Source of the DNA: Thermotoga sp. KOL6
GTDB lineage: Bacteria; Thermotogota; Thermotogae; Thermotogales; Thermotogaceae
Direction of reading: 5' to 3'
Length of the DNA stretch: 64,000 nucleotides
NCBI RefSeq assembly: GCF_002866025.1
Contig: NZ_LNDE01000002.1
Location: forward strand, 517,082 to 581,081
Each line of letters starts with the position of its first letter. The first letter of the stretch is position 1. A model generated the notes under the pieces. It was given only the letters and a program-made list of their open reading frames with translations. It was not told the origin of the DNA and did not search any database. The position numbers and the translations under genes are program-made. Below, one piece after another: positions 56,356 to 64,000 of the stretch.

Positions 56356-57032
56356 ATGTAGCAATGTTACCTTGTTCTTTTGTGAAGAGTGAAGTGGCGG
56401 TTGTTATAGATGTTTTGAGGGCCACCAGTACCATTGTAACTGCTCTCGCGAACGGTGCCAAAAGAGTGATACCGGTTCGTACTGTGAAGGAGGCACTAGA
56501 GAAACGAAGGGAAAATGTCCTGATATGTGGAGAGAGAGAAGCAAGAAAGATAGAAGGTTTTGACTTGGGGAATTCTCCTTTAGAATACAAGAAAGAAATC
56601 GTTTTTGGGAAAGTAATTGTTCTCACCACTACCAATGGAACACAAGTGATCGAAAAGATCAAGAGTAAAGAGATAATCGCAGCGTCGTTTTTGAATGCCC
56701 TTGCCGTTGTGAAATATTTGAGAGACAAAAGAGATATCGTCTTCGTTTGTGCAGGGACGAACGGTGAGTTCTCTTCAGAAGATTTTTTGCTAGCCGGTGC
56801 GATCGTGAAAAGGTTGGGAAGGGAAGATTTGAAAGATGGAGCTCACGTTGCCAAGAAATACTTTGAGTCAGTAAAAGATTTAAGGGAGGAGATAAAACAG
56901 CACTCCTCCCATGCTAGAAAGCTCATCTCCCTCGGATTTGAAAAAGACGTCGACTATTGCTTGAGAGAAAATGTTTCCGATGTGGTACCTATCCTCGTGG
57001 ACGATGCTTTCATTCTGAAAGAACCTCTGTGA
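56349..57032 (+). CDS. comB: ComB-like phosphatase (2-phosphosulfolactate phosphatase family)
   Basis: 227 residues with family blocks VAVVIDVLRATSTIVTALAN, GEREARKIEGFDLGNSPLEY, IVLTTTNGTQVIEKIK and ICGERE. ComB in methanogens hydrolyses phosphosulfolactate in coenzyme M synthesis, a cofactor Thermotoga is not known to make, so the substrate is probably different; the call is to family only. Coupled to the DUF1611 gene. Its end overlaps the convergent fabD by 23 bases. Confidence 0.85.
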   Translation: MVDVAMLPCSFVKSEVAVVIDVLRATSTIVTALANGAKRVIPVRTVKEALEKRRENVLICGEREARKIEGFDLGNSPLEYKKEIVFGKVIVLTTTNGTQVIEKIKSKEIIAASFLNALAVVKYLRDKRDIVFVCAGTNGEFSSEDFLLAGAIVKRLGREDLKDGAHVAKKYFESVKDLREEIKQHSSHARKLISLGFEKDVDYCLRENVSDVVPILVDDAFILKEPL

Positions 57033-57891
57033 AATGTAAAGCTTTCGCTCCCATTTTTCTGCACAGATTTTTCAAGACAGTTTTTGGACCCACTTCTATG
57101 AATTCGATTACTCCCATGTTTTTCATCGTATCCACGGACTGCTTCCAAAGAACTGGGCCGGTGATTTGTTCGATAATGTTCTTCTTTATTTCCTCCGGAT
57201 CCTCAGTTGGTTTAGCAGTTGAGTTCATCACAATAGGCCATTTTGGTTTCTTGAACTCTACTTTCTCTACTTCCTCTTCCATCTTCTCTTTCGCATACTC
57301 CAAATACGGGGTGTGGAAGGGGCTCGAAACCATCAATTCTACTACCCGACGGGCACCTTTTTCTTTCAGGATCTCCATAGCTCTTTTGACGGCTTCTTTC
57401 AAACCGCTGATGACAACCTGTTCGTTTGAGTTGTAATTAGCGATGTAAACACCTTCTATTTGGTTCACCACTTCTTCAATTTTCTCTATATCTAGGCCTA
57501 TCACAGCAGCCATCGTTCCTTTCCCGGGTTCCAACGCCTTCGACATGTACTCTCCTCTTTTTCTCACAAGGTACAGTCCGGTTTCGAAATCATACACGCC
57601 TGCAACAGCCAGGGCGGTATATTCCCCAAGACTGTGACCAGCTACAACATTGGGGAGAATACCCTTCTTTTCCAATTCGAGAAAAGCAATATAACTCGTT
57701 ATGTATATAGAAGGTTGTGCATTCTCCGTAAGTTTCAAGGTGTCTTCGTCACCATTCATGATCTCTGTAATGTCGAATCCCAAAACTCTCCTAGCTTTCT
57801 CAAAAATCTCCTCCGACGATTCGTAAACGGAGAAATCTTTTGCCATACCAGAATACTGGGATCCTTGTCCTGGGAAAATGAAGGCTCTCAT
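57010..57891 (-). CDS. fabD: Malonyl-CoA:ACP transacylase
   Basis: Loads malonyl groups on acyl carrier protein for fatty acid synthesis. Blocks: FIFPGQGSQYSGMAKDF, the nucleophile Ser in VVAGHSLGEYTALA (near residue 88), Arg in RGEYM, and His in SSPFHTPYL. The ATG at 57891 follows GGGGGTG and overlaps the bioY stop (ATGA); 293 residues. Last gene of the fab operon. Confidence 0.95.
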   Translation of the reverse strand: MRAFIFPGQGSQYSGMAKDFSVYESSEEIFEKARRVLGFDITEIMNGDEDTLKLTENAQPSIYITSYIAFLELEKKGILPNVVAGHSLGEYTALAVAGVYDFETGLYLVRKRGEYMSKALEPGKGTMAAVIGLDIEKIEEVVNQIEGVYIANYNSNEQVVISGLKEAVKRAMEILKEKGARRVVELMVSSPFHTPYLEYAKEKMEEEVEKVEFKKPKWPIVMNSTAKPTEDPEEIKKNIIEQITGPVLWKQSVDTMKNMGVIEFIEVGPKTVLKNLCRKMGAKALHFTEVLSE

Positions 57892-58397
57892 TTCAACACC
57901 CCCATTTTTCTCAGTTTGATCGTTATCAAGGAAGCAAGCACCAATTTTGTAAGATCTAGCCACACGAACGGGACAAAACCAACCTGGACAGCTCTTTTTA
58001 TATCGTGAACGTAAAAGTTAAGAACGAAAACACCAAGAGTATAAATAATCCCAAGACCTGCTATTCCCGAAAGAATGTACCAGAAAAGGTTTTCCTTTTT
58101 CTCGGAAAGAAATCCTATGACAAACGTTCCGATAATGAAACCAAAGAGATATCCACCGGTTGGCCCCACAAGGATGTGAACTCCTCCCTTGAAATTGGCA
58201 AAAACGGGAAGACCCACAGCACCGAGTAAGACGTAAGTGGTTACAGAAAGGGTTCCGTACTTTTTACCCAAAAGGTAGGCGGCAAGGAGGATAAAGAACA
58301 CCTGGAGTGTAAAAGGGACGGGACCTACAGGGATAGAAATCCACGCTCCAACAACAATCAGAGCGGTGAACAGTCCGGAGATTGCCAGTTGTTTCAC
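57888..58397 (-). CDS. bioY: Biotin transporter BioY (ECF S component)
   Basis: 169 residues with six membrane helices. BioY blocks: SIPVGPVPFTLQVFFILLAA, LLGAVGLPVFANFKGGVHIL and GPTGGYLFGFIIGTF. It binds biotin and works with shared ECF energising subunits, which are not in the window. It is embedded in the fatty acid operon with four-base overlaps on both sides, matching the need for biotin in malonyl-CoA supply. Confidence 0.95.
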   Translation of the reverse strand: MKQLAISGLFTALIVVGAWISIPVGPVPFTLQVFFILLAAYLLGKKYGTLSVTTYVLLGAVGLPVFANFKGGVHILVGPTGGYLFGFIIGTFVIGFLSEKKENLFWYILSGIAGLGIIYTLGVFVLNFYVHDIKRAVQVGFVPFVWLDLTKLVLASLITIKLRKMGVLK

Positions 58398-59335
58398 ACA
58401 ATGTACCCCCTCAGTTTATCGACTGTTTCTATGAATTCTTTGATCGTATCTTCAATGATCTGTTTCACAGGTTTTATCTCGTCGATCAATCCTGCACTTT
58501 GCCCCATCATGAAGGATCCTCTTTCGATATCGCCCTCAACAACTGCCCTTCTCAAGCTTCCTACCAGCATTTCCTCGGCCTGCATAGGATTTTCGAATTC
58601 CATATCTTGTATCTTACGAGCGAAAGGTGTTCTGAGTACCCGAGCAGGATGACCAAGTTTCGCCCCTGTCACCACGGTGTCTCTTATAGAAGCCTTCACT
58701 ATTTTTTCTTTGTAAACGGGATGAACATCGCTTTCCACACTTGCAACGAATCTTGTTCCCATCTGAACTGCTTCGGCACCGAGAGCAAACGCTGCCGCCA
58801 TCCCCCTTCCATCTGCTATTCCTCCGGCAGCTATAACGGGTATTTTCACGCTTCTTGATACTTTGTTGACGAGAACGAAAGTAGTAACTTCCCCTATGTG
58901 TCCGCCTGATTCCATTCCTTCCGCTATGACTGCGTCCGCCCCCGCTCTTTCCACCATACGAGCCAGAGAGTCAGACGCAACAACTGGAATTACTTTTATA
59001 TCGTTTTCTTTAAGCCTTTTTATGTACTTGGTGGGATTTCCAGCTCCGAAGGTGACAACTGGTACTCTTTCTTCAATACACACCTCGATCAGACCATCAG
59101 CCCACGGTGAAACGAGTATCACGTTTACTCCAAATGGCTTGTCCGTTTTTTCTCTTAAGTCTTTGATTGCCTTTCTTAGATCGTTCGGTTTCATAGCACC
59201 TGATCCGATGATTCCAAGACCACCCGCATTGGACACTGCTGCTGCAAGAGTTGGTGTGCCAGCCCAAGCCATTCCACCCATCAGAATAGGATATTTTATT
59301 CCAAGCATTTCCGTAACCCTCGTCTTAACATTCAT
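58394..59335 (-). CDS. fabK: Enoyl-ACP reductase II (FMN type)
   Basis: Reduces enoyl-ACP in the last step of the elongation cycle, with FMN on a TIM barrel. Blocks: [47 protein letters not shown] (catalytic His region), [20 protein letters not shown] and [12 protein letters not shown]. 313 residues, normal. No fabI is seen. Overlaps fabZ and bioY by four bases each. Confidence 0.94.
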   Translation of the reverse strand: MNVKTRVTEMLGIKYPILMGGMAWAGTPTLAAAVSNAGGLGIIGSGAMKPNDLRKAIKDLREKTDKPFGVNVILVSPWADGLIEVCIEERVPVVTFGAGNPTKYIKRLKENDIKVIPVVASDSLARMVERAGADAVIAEGMESGGHIGEVTTFVLVNKVSRSVKIPVIAAGGIADGRGMAAAFALGAEAVQMGTRFVASVESDVHPVYKEKIVKASIRDTVVTGAKLGHPARVLRTPFARKIQDMEFENPMQAEEMLVGSLRRAVVEGDIERGSFMMGQSAGLIDEIKPVKQIIEDTIKEFIETVDKLRGYIV

Positions 59336-59745
59336 TTTTTCTTCACCCCCAAGAGAAGTTTGGCTTTTGCAACCACTTTATCTTCTACTTTTGCCACACC
59401 TTCTACTTGGACTGTTCCCAGTTTCTCACCTATTTTTTTCACCTCGTAGATCAACTTATCTCCAGGTCTCACTTCTTTTTTGAAACGGGCTTCGTCGATT
59501 CCAAGAAACAAAGGAATTCCTTCGAGATCTTTGAGAAGAAGTATACCAGCGGTTTGGGCGAGTCCTTCAATTATGAGAACTCCAGGGTATATTGGATACT
59601 CCGGGAAATGTCCTTGGAAAACCGGATCAGAAATACTGATATTTTTGAAAGCAACGATTTTGTCTTCGTGCTCTTCAATCACTCCATCAACCAAAAGAAA
59701 TGGGTATCTATGCGGCAAAATGGACTTCACATAATCTATGTTCAT
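59332..59745 (-). CDS. fabZ: 3-hydroxyacyl-ACP dehydratase
   Basis: Hot-dog-fold dehydratase. N-terminal [14 protein letters not shown], the catalytic His in [19 protein letters not shown] and Glu in [10 protein letters not shown]. 137 residues. Starts on the fabF stop (ATGA). Since no fabA is present, unsaturated acid synthesis by the FabA/FabB route is not indicated here. Confidence 0.95.
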   Translation of the reverse strand: MNIDYVKSILPHRYPFLLVDGVIEEHEDKIVAFKNISISDPVFQGHFPEYPIYPGVLIIEGLAQTAGILLLKDLEGIPLFLGIDEARFKKEVRPGDKLIYEVKKIGEKLGTVQVEGVAKVEDKVVAKAKLLLGVKKK

Positions 59746-60980
59746 TGTTCATACCTCCCCACAACAAGGGAAACGTTGTGTCCACCGAATCCGAATGAGT
59801 TTTTTATGAAATTCCTGATTTCTTTCTGAACGGATTCTTTACCAACGAGTCCAGTTCCTTGTGCTTCTTCTGTTGGATTGTCAAGATTCGGCATTCCATG
59901 GACGAACGAGTTTTGCATTTGAAGAATCGCAAGAATAAGTTCAACGGCACCAGCAGCTCCAAGTAAGTGACCTATTAGAGCTTTAGAAGAGTTGATCGCA
60001 ACATTTCTAGCATGATCCCCAAGGACTTTTTTAATGGCTTTGAGTTCCGCTTCATCACCTGCAGGGGTACTTGTGGCATGACAACTCACATAGTCGATAT
60101 CTGTAGGAGTAAGACCGGATTCTTTGAGAGCCAACTCCATCGCTTTCGCTGCCCCTCTACCTTCAGGATCGGGGGCACTGAAATGATAAGCGTCATCTGT
60201 CATGCCGATACCCTTTATTTCTGCTATGATCTTTGCCTTTCTCGATTTAGCGATTTCTTCTGCTTCCAATATAAGTACCGCACCGCCTTCTCCCATTACA
60301 AATCCATCTCTATCTTTGTCGAACGGACGAGAAGCATGTTTTGGATCATCGTTCCTTCTGGAGAGAGCCCTCATATTTGCAAAACCAGTGATTGGGAGAG
60401 GAGCTATTGTTGCCTCTGTTCCACCAACCACAGCGACATCTGCGTAACCGTGTCTTATCAGAAGTGCACCAAGTGCTACCGCATGGAGAGAAGAAGCACA
60501 GGCGCTCACAGAGGAAAAATTAGGACCCTTTAGGCCGTATTCCATCGCAACAACACCGGAAGCCATATCGATGAGAATCATGGGAATCAAAAAGGGACTC
60601 ACTCTATTAGGTCCTTGGGAGAGAAATTTGTTATTTTCGTTGTCTAATGTTAAGAATCCGCCCATACCTGAACCTATTATTGTCGCTACTCTTTCCGAAA
60701 ATGGTTTGAAATCTATTTTCGCTTCTTCAACTGCTTCTTTTGTGCTGACCAAAGCAAAATGGACAAAACGATCGGTTCTTTTTACCAGCTTGGGATTTAT
60801 GTACTCCTCCGGTTTGAAATCCCTGACTTCAGCAGCAATTTGGACTGGAAGGTTAGATGCGTTAAAAGAAGATATTCGATCTATCATTACTTTTGTTTCT
60901 CTAAGACCTTCTAAATTTCTTTCTTTTCCCACTCCAAAAGGACTTACAACACCCATTCCTGTTATAACAACTCGCCTCAA
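59742..60980 (-). CDS. fabF: 3-oxoacyl-ACP synthase II
   Basis: Chain-elongating condensing enzyme. The triad is complete: Cys in [14 protein letters not shown], His in [11 protein letters not shown] and His in [17 protein letters not shown]; the start [19 protein letters not shown] and the end [14 protein letters not shown] are typical. TTG at 60980 is five bases after AGGAGGTG; the ATG at 60998 precedes that site. 412 residues. First gene of the leftward fab operon (fabF, fabZ, fabK, bioY, fabD). Confidence 0.95.
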   Translation of the reverse strand: MRRVVITGMGVVSPFGVGKERNLEGLRETKVMIDRISSFNASNLPVQIAAEVRDFKPEEYINPKLVKRTDRFVHFALVSTKEAVEEAKIDFKPFSERVATIIGSGMGGFLTLDNENNKFLSQGPNRVSPFLIPMILIDMASGVVAMEYGLKGPNFSSVSACASSLHAVALGALLIRHGYADVAVVGGTEATIAPLPITGFANMRALSRRNDDPKHASRPFDKDRDGFVMGEGGAVLILEAEEIAKSRKAKIIAEIKGIGMTDDAYHFSAPDPEGRGAAKAMELALKESGLTPTDIDYVSCHATSTPAGDEAELKAIKKVLGDHARNVAINSSKALIGHLLGAAGAVELILAILQMQNSFVHGMPNLDNPTEEAQGTGLVGKESVQKEIRNFIKNSFGFGGHNVSLVVGRYEQ

Positions 60981-61012
60981 AATACCACCTCCTGACAAAA
61001 AAATCTGGCATG

Positions 61013-61042
61013 ATTATATCATAACAAATAGCAAGGGTTCAA
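61013..61042 (-). promoter_or_regulatory. Promoter of the fab operon
   Basis: On the minus strand TTGAAC (61042-61037), 18 bases, then a perfect TATAAT (61018-61013) with a TG extension, 33 bases before the fabF start. I see no clear fatty-acid regulator operator. Confidence 0.75.
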
Positions 61043-61058
61043 CCACAGGATATAAGTG

Positions 61059-61091
61059 AAAAAACGGGGAGAAAATCTCCCCGAGTTTTTT
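61059..61091. terminator. Bidirectional terminator between fab operon and CRISPR array
   Basis: CGGGGAGA (61065-61072) / TCTCCCCG (61076-61083) with an AAA loop; six A residues on the left and six T residues on the right give a T-run on both strands. It would stop a leftward transcript of the array before fabF. Confidence 0.75.
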
Positions 61092-61113
61092 AATAAAACT
61101 ATTGAAGCTGGAG

Positions 61114-61143
61114 ATTACAGCAAAAATAAGGAAGTGTTGAAAC
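61114..61143. repeat. Degenerate terminal CRISPR repeat
   Basis: The last 17 bases (TAAGGAAGTGTTGAAAC) match the repeat 3' half with one change, while the first half is mostly lost. It lies 37 bases before the first full repeat, exactly one spacer length, so it is a decayed repeat with one more spacer (61144-61180). Confidence 0.75.
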
Positions 61144-61180
61144 TGTACAAGGAAATTCACGATGTCGCGGGCACTGCCGA

Positions 61181-63657
61181 GTTTCCATTCCTCTAAGGAA
61201 GTATTGAAACCGATGGAATAAAGGAACAAATAATGGAAGCTACCTAGTTTCCATCCCTCTAAGGAAGTATTGAAACTTCTGCTGCAGCTCCGCGCAGAAT
61301 ATAAACAACTCATGGTTTCCATCCCTCTAAGGAAGTATTGAAACTCTCAGCGATCGATATGATGCCGAAACACATGTAGGTTTCCATCCCTCTAAGGAAG
61401 TATTGAAACCACTACAATGCAGGGTTGAATCCTGTCCTTCCTTTGTTTCCATCCCTCTAAGGAAGTATTGAAACTTTATCTCACCTCTCTCTTCCTCTAT
61501 CAAGTTTGTGTTTCCATCCCTCTAAGGAAGTATTGAAACCTTTCATATCCTTCGTAATCCCATTCTCTACTGGCAAGTTTCCATCCCTCTAAGGAAGTAT
61601 TGAAACCCCTCTTTCACCTCACTGATCTTTTCTTCCACAACCTGTTTCCATCCCTCTAAGGAAGTATTGAAACATGAAGAAATCTTACAACAAAATATTA
61701 TACATCGAGTTTCCATTCCTCTAAGGAAGTATTGAAACCTTTCTGGGAGGAGTATTTCAAGCGCGTAGAGGCAAGTTTCCATTCCTCTAAGGAAGTATTG
61801 AAACCCAGAACAAGCACCAGATTCGAGTTTTATATGTGTGTTTCCATTCCTCTAAGGAAGTATTGAAACTTGGAACTCCTCTTTCCCTATCCCAAGTACA
61901 CCTCGTTTCCATTCCTCTAAGGAAGTATTGAAACCACTGGAGACCAAGCGGCAGCTGTTATGCAATACATCTGTTTCCATTCCTCTAAGGAAGTATTGAA
62001 ACTCTGCTTCGCTCTCAAAGGTTCGGTCGATTTCAAAAGTTTCCATTCCTCTAAGGAAGTATTGAAACTCAAGTCCTTCCAGCACTGGAGCTTTATGAGG
62101 ATGGGTTTCCATTCCTCTAAGGAAGTATTGAAACCCGTTATTTGTAGCTTCCATCCCGCCGTCATTTCCATGTTTCCATTCCTCTAAGGAAGTATTGAAA
62201 CATAATTTTCGACGAAGCATTTTTCAATCCGTTTATGGTTTCCATTCCTCTAAGGAAGTATTGAAACTATTTTCATCATCACTATCTCTCTTTGTCTTTT
62301 CTTGTTTCCATTCCTCTAAGGAAGTATTGAAACATATCGTGAGTTGGCGCTGCAGCAAGCAGAATCGATGTTTCCATTCCTCCAAGGAAGTATTGAAACT
62401 ATATAGAATTTTCGCTAGGGAATTTTATATAGAAAAGTTTCCATTCCTCCAAGGAAGTATTGAAACATTTCCATGTGATACAGCTTCAAAGTTCTCAAGC
62501 AGTTTCCATTCCTCCAAGGAAGTATTGAAACACGTTTAGCGTCGAGGATCTTCTCGATATTTTGGATTCGTTTCCATTCCTCCAAGGAAGTATTGAAACG
62601 TGGATATGAACACATGTCCAGATCCCGCTACAATGGTTTCCATTCCTCCAAGGAAGTATTGAAACCTTCCTTTCAGAGCCGGGAAATCTTGTTAGTTGTA
62701 TGTTTCCATTCCTCCAAGGAAGTATTGAAACCCGGCGGGCTTTCTACAGCAAGGAGGGGAACGCAAGTTTCCATTCCTCCAAGGAAGTATTGAAACATGG
62801 GTTGGTCTCCCAAAAATGGAAATGCCCGCCTGGTTTCCATTCCTCCAAGGAAGTATTGAAACCGAGATAAAAACGATGATTGTAGCGAGAAATATTGTGT
62901 TTCCATTCCTCCAAGGAAGTATTGAAACTTGGAGTTGGATTCTTTTTAGCTAAACAAGGTAAATAGTTTCCATTCCTCCAAGGAAGTATTGAAACGAAAG
63001 CGAGTCCGATTGACTTGAAGGTGTAGTCGAGTTTCCATTCCTCCAAGGAAGTATTGAAACTATCAGTAAGAGACGAAGCATTCGTACTTTTCAGAGTTTC
63101 CATTCCTCCAAGGAAGTATTGAAACCAAATCTAGTTGTGTATCCCAAGAATTTGAAAGGAAGTTTCCATTCCTCCAAGGAAGTATTGAAACGTACAAAGG
63201 TGAGTTTAGAGTAGTCACAGAAAAAGAGTTTCCATTCCTCCAAGGAAGTATTGAAACCATGTTACAACCTGTAAAACACCCCAACGTTTAGCGTGTTTCC
63301 ATTCCTCCAAGGAAGTATTGAAACTCCGGTTATTTTCAACAAAACAGGTTTAGTGTTATCGTTTCCATTCCTCCAAGGAAGTATTGAAACCCATGAAGTC
63401 ACATAGGAAGCCCAGCACAAAACAGAGGTTTCCATTCCTCCAAGGAAGTATTGAAACATCATAATACTTTATTTGTTTCCACACCATCCGATCTGTTTCC
63501 ATTCCTCCAAGGAAGTATTGAAACCAGTTTCAAATACTCACCTGGATGGGTGGTGGATGGTTTCCATTCCTCCAAGGAAGTATTGAAACCGGATCTTTAG
63601 ACATAGGAAATTTGAACGCGGGGGATGGTTTCCATTCCTCCAAGGAAGTATTGAAAC
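61181..63657. CRISPR. CRISPR array, 38 full repeats and 37 spacers
   Basis: Thirty-base repeats reading GTTTCCATTCCTCTAAGG followed by AAGTATTGAAAC on the plus strand, separated by unique spacers of 35-38 bases. Four ordered repeat types: repeat 1 (61181) has ATTCCTCTA; repeats 2-8 (61247-61673) ATCCCTCTA; repeats 9-18 (61709-62333) ATTCCTCTA; repeats 19-38 (62370-63657) ATTCCTCCA. No cas genes in the window. Repeat ends (GTTTC...GAAAC) resemble type I-B/III repeats of Thermotoga and clostridia. Direction is uncertain: the ATTGAAAC end favours the plus strand, while the decayed repeat on the left and the AT-rich flank on the right favour a leader on the right. Confidence 0.98.
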
Positions 63658-64000
63658 CCATCTGATTCGTAAGAAATTATAGAACATAGATGAGTGAGAA
63701 GTCAAGGGAAGAAGGAAAAAAAGGGACAAAGTGGGAAGATGAGACACACAAACAAAAGATGATACCGGAAGTTGTATGTGATGGCAAAATTGAATAATGG
63801 AATACGAAGCGAATATCCTATCACAAGAGATACAAAACACTATGAATTATCAACACCTAAAACAGGCTGTTTTTGTTCAAAAAGGTCTCTTTCAAAAAAG
63901 TTCCACAATTCACAAAATCAAGAAAGAAGTTTCACATTATTGTGTTAAATTGAAATGTCTCTTTTCTCTTCGAGAGTTGTTTTTCAGATATTATGATCAT
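63658..64000. other. AT-rich flank of the CRISPR array, no convincing gene
   Basis: 343 bases to the window end with no supported gene. It starts with a purine-rich stretch (63690-63770) and becomes AT-rich with several T and A runs. It could be the array leader, if the array is read leftwards, or plain intergenic DNA. A 35-codon ORF at 63690-63797 (+) lacks a ribosome binding site and is not called. Confidence 0.5.

Noticed and set aside
56349..57032. Coenzyme M biosynthesis in this organism
   Set aside because: Only a ComB family member is present; the other coenzyme M genes are not seen, so pathway assignment would go beyond the evidence.
63458..63494. GTTTCCACACC inside a spacer as an extra partial repeat
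   Set aside because: Only the first seven bases match the repeat and the spacer has normal length; chance similarity.
61014..63840. Many open frames across the CRISPR array with repeating peptide such as FNTSLEEWK, FHSSKEVLK or VSILPWRNGN
   Set aside because: They are translations of the CRISPR repeat; the spacing follows repeats and there are no ribosome binding sites.

Overview
The window comes from a hyperthermophilic bacterium of the genus Thermotoga. This rests on recognised proteins: a maltosyltransferase, a flavodiiron protein, the encapsulin/ferritin-like pair and the flagellin all look like Thermotoga maritima proteins recalled from memory. The encapsulin is clearly divergent, so I read it as a related species rather than T. 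maritima itself. Coding is dense on both strands, with many ATGA/GTGA/TGATG junctions, frequent GTG and TTG starts, strong GGAGGTGA-type ribosome binding sites, and short GC-rich RNA elements that stand out from an AT-rich background.

Layout. 1-5.2 kb (+): tRNA methyltransferase trmFO, a DUF342/FapA-like protein, mannose-6-phosphate isomerase, a metallophosphoesterase and a coiled-coil protein. 5.2-16.7 kb (-): a run of tightly packed genes read leftwards: uridine-kinase-like fusion, two cell-envelope-like exported proteins, trmI, a C-terminal protease, two small membrane proteins, a GT4 glycosyltransferase, DUF3307, a PP1-like phosphatase, coaD, thrS and an HD-GYP protein. 16.8 kb: tRNA-Gln. 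17-19.3 kb (-): an NADH oxidoreductase and flavodiiron protein that fit an oxygen-reduction chain. 19.3-27.9 kb: two TPR/glycosyltransferase proteins and flagellin (-), then acyltransferase, glycosyltransferase and MFS transporter (+), probably a flagellin/surface glycosylation locus. 28-31.2 kb: rpsB with a structured leader, YbjQ, and a GntR-ABC transporter operon. 31.2-43 kb: maltosyltransferase; an rbgA/phosphomannomutase/radical-SAM operon (-); holB-ricT-DUF2905-ylxQ-infB (+); a lipoprotein and a Mut7-C protein (-). 43-45.7 kb (+): peroxiredoxin, a small unknown gene, a GH130-like protein, and an unknown gene behind a probable transcription attenuator. 45.8-47.1 kb (-): ferritin-like cargo, encapsulin and a previously unmarked 45-residue ORF. 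47.2-52.4 kb (+): TPP riboswitch, thi4, thiC, a TIM-barrel protein of unknown role, a thiD-thiN fusion, queF and a queuosine-precursor transporter. 52.4-57 kb: ABC transporter, PfkB kinase (-), DUF1611 and ComB-like genes. 57-61 kb (-): fabF-fabZ-fabK-bioY-fabD. 61.1-63.7 kb: a CRISPR array of 38 full 30-bp repeats with no cas genes in the window, followed to the end by AT-rich sequence without a convincing gene.

The most interesting signals are: two exact CsrA-type sites in the flagellin leader, one over the ribosome binding site, behind a sigma-28 promoter; the terminator/antiterminator leader with a small ORF before the unknown gene at 45158; the small ORF directly after encapsulin; the TIM-barrel gene inside the thiamine operon; and a CRISPR array whose repeats fall into four ordered sequence blocks, with two spacers that overlap end to end and so appear to come from adjacent sites on one target.
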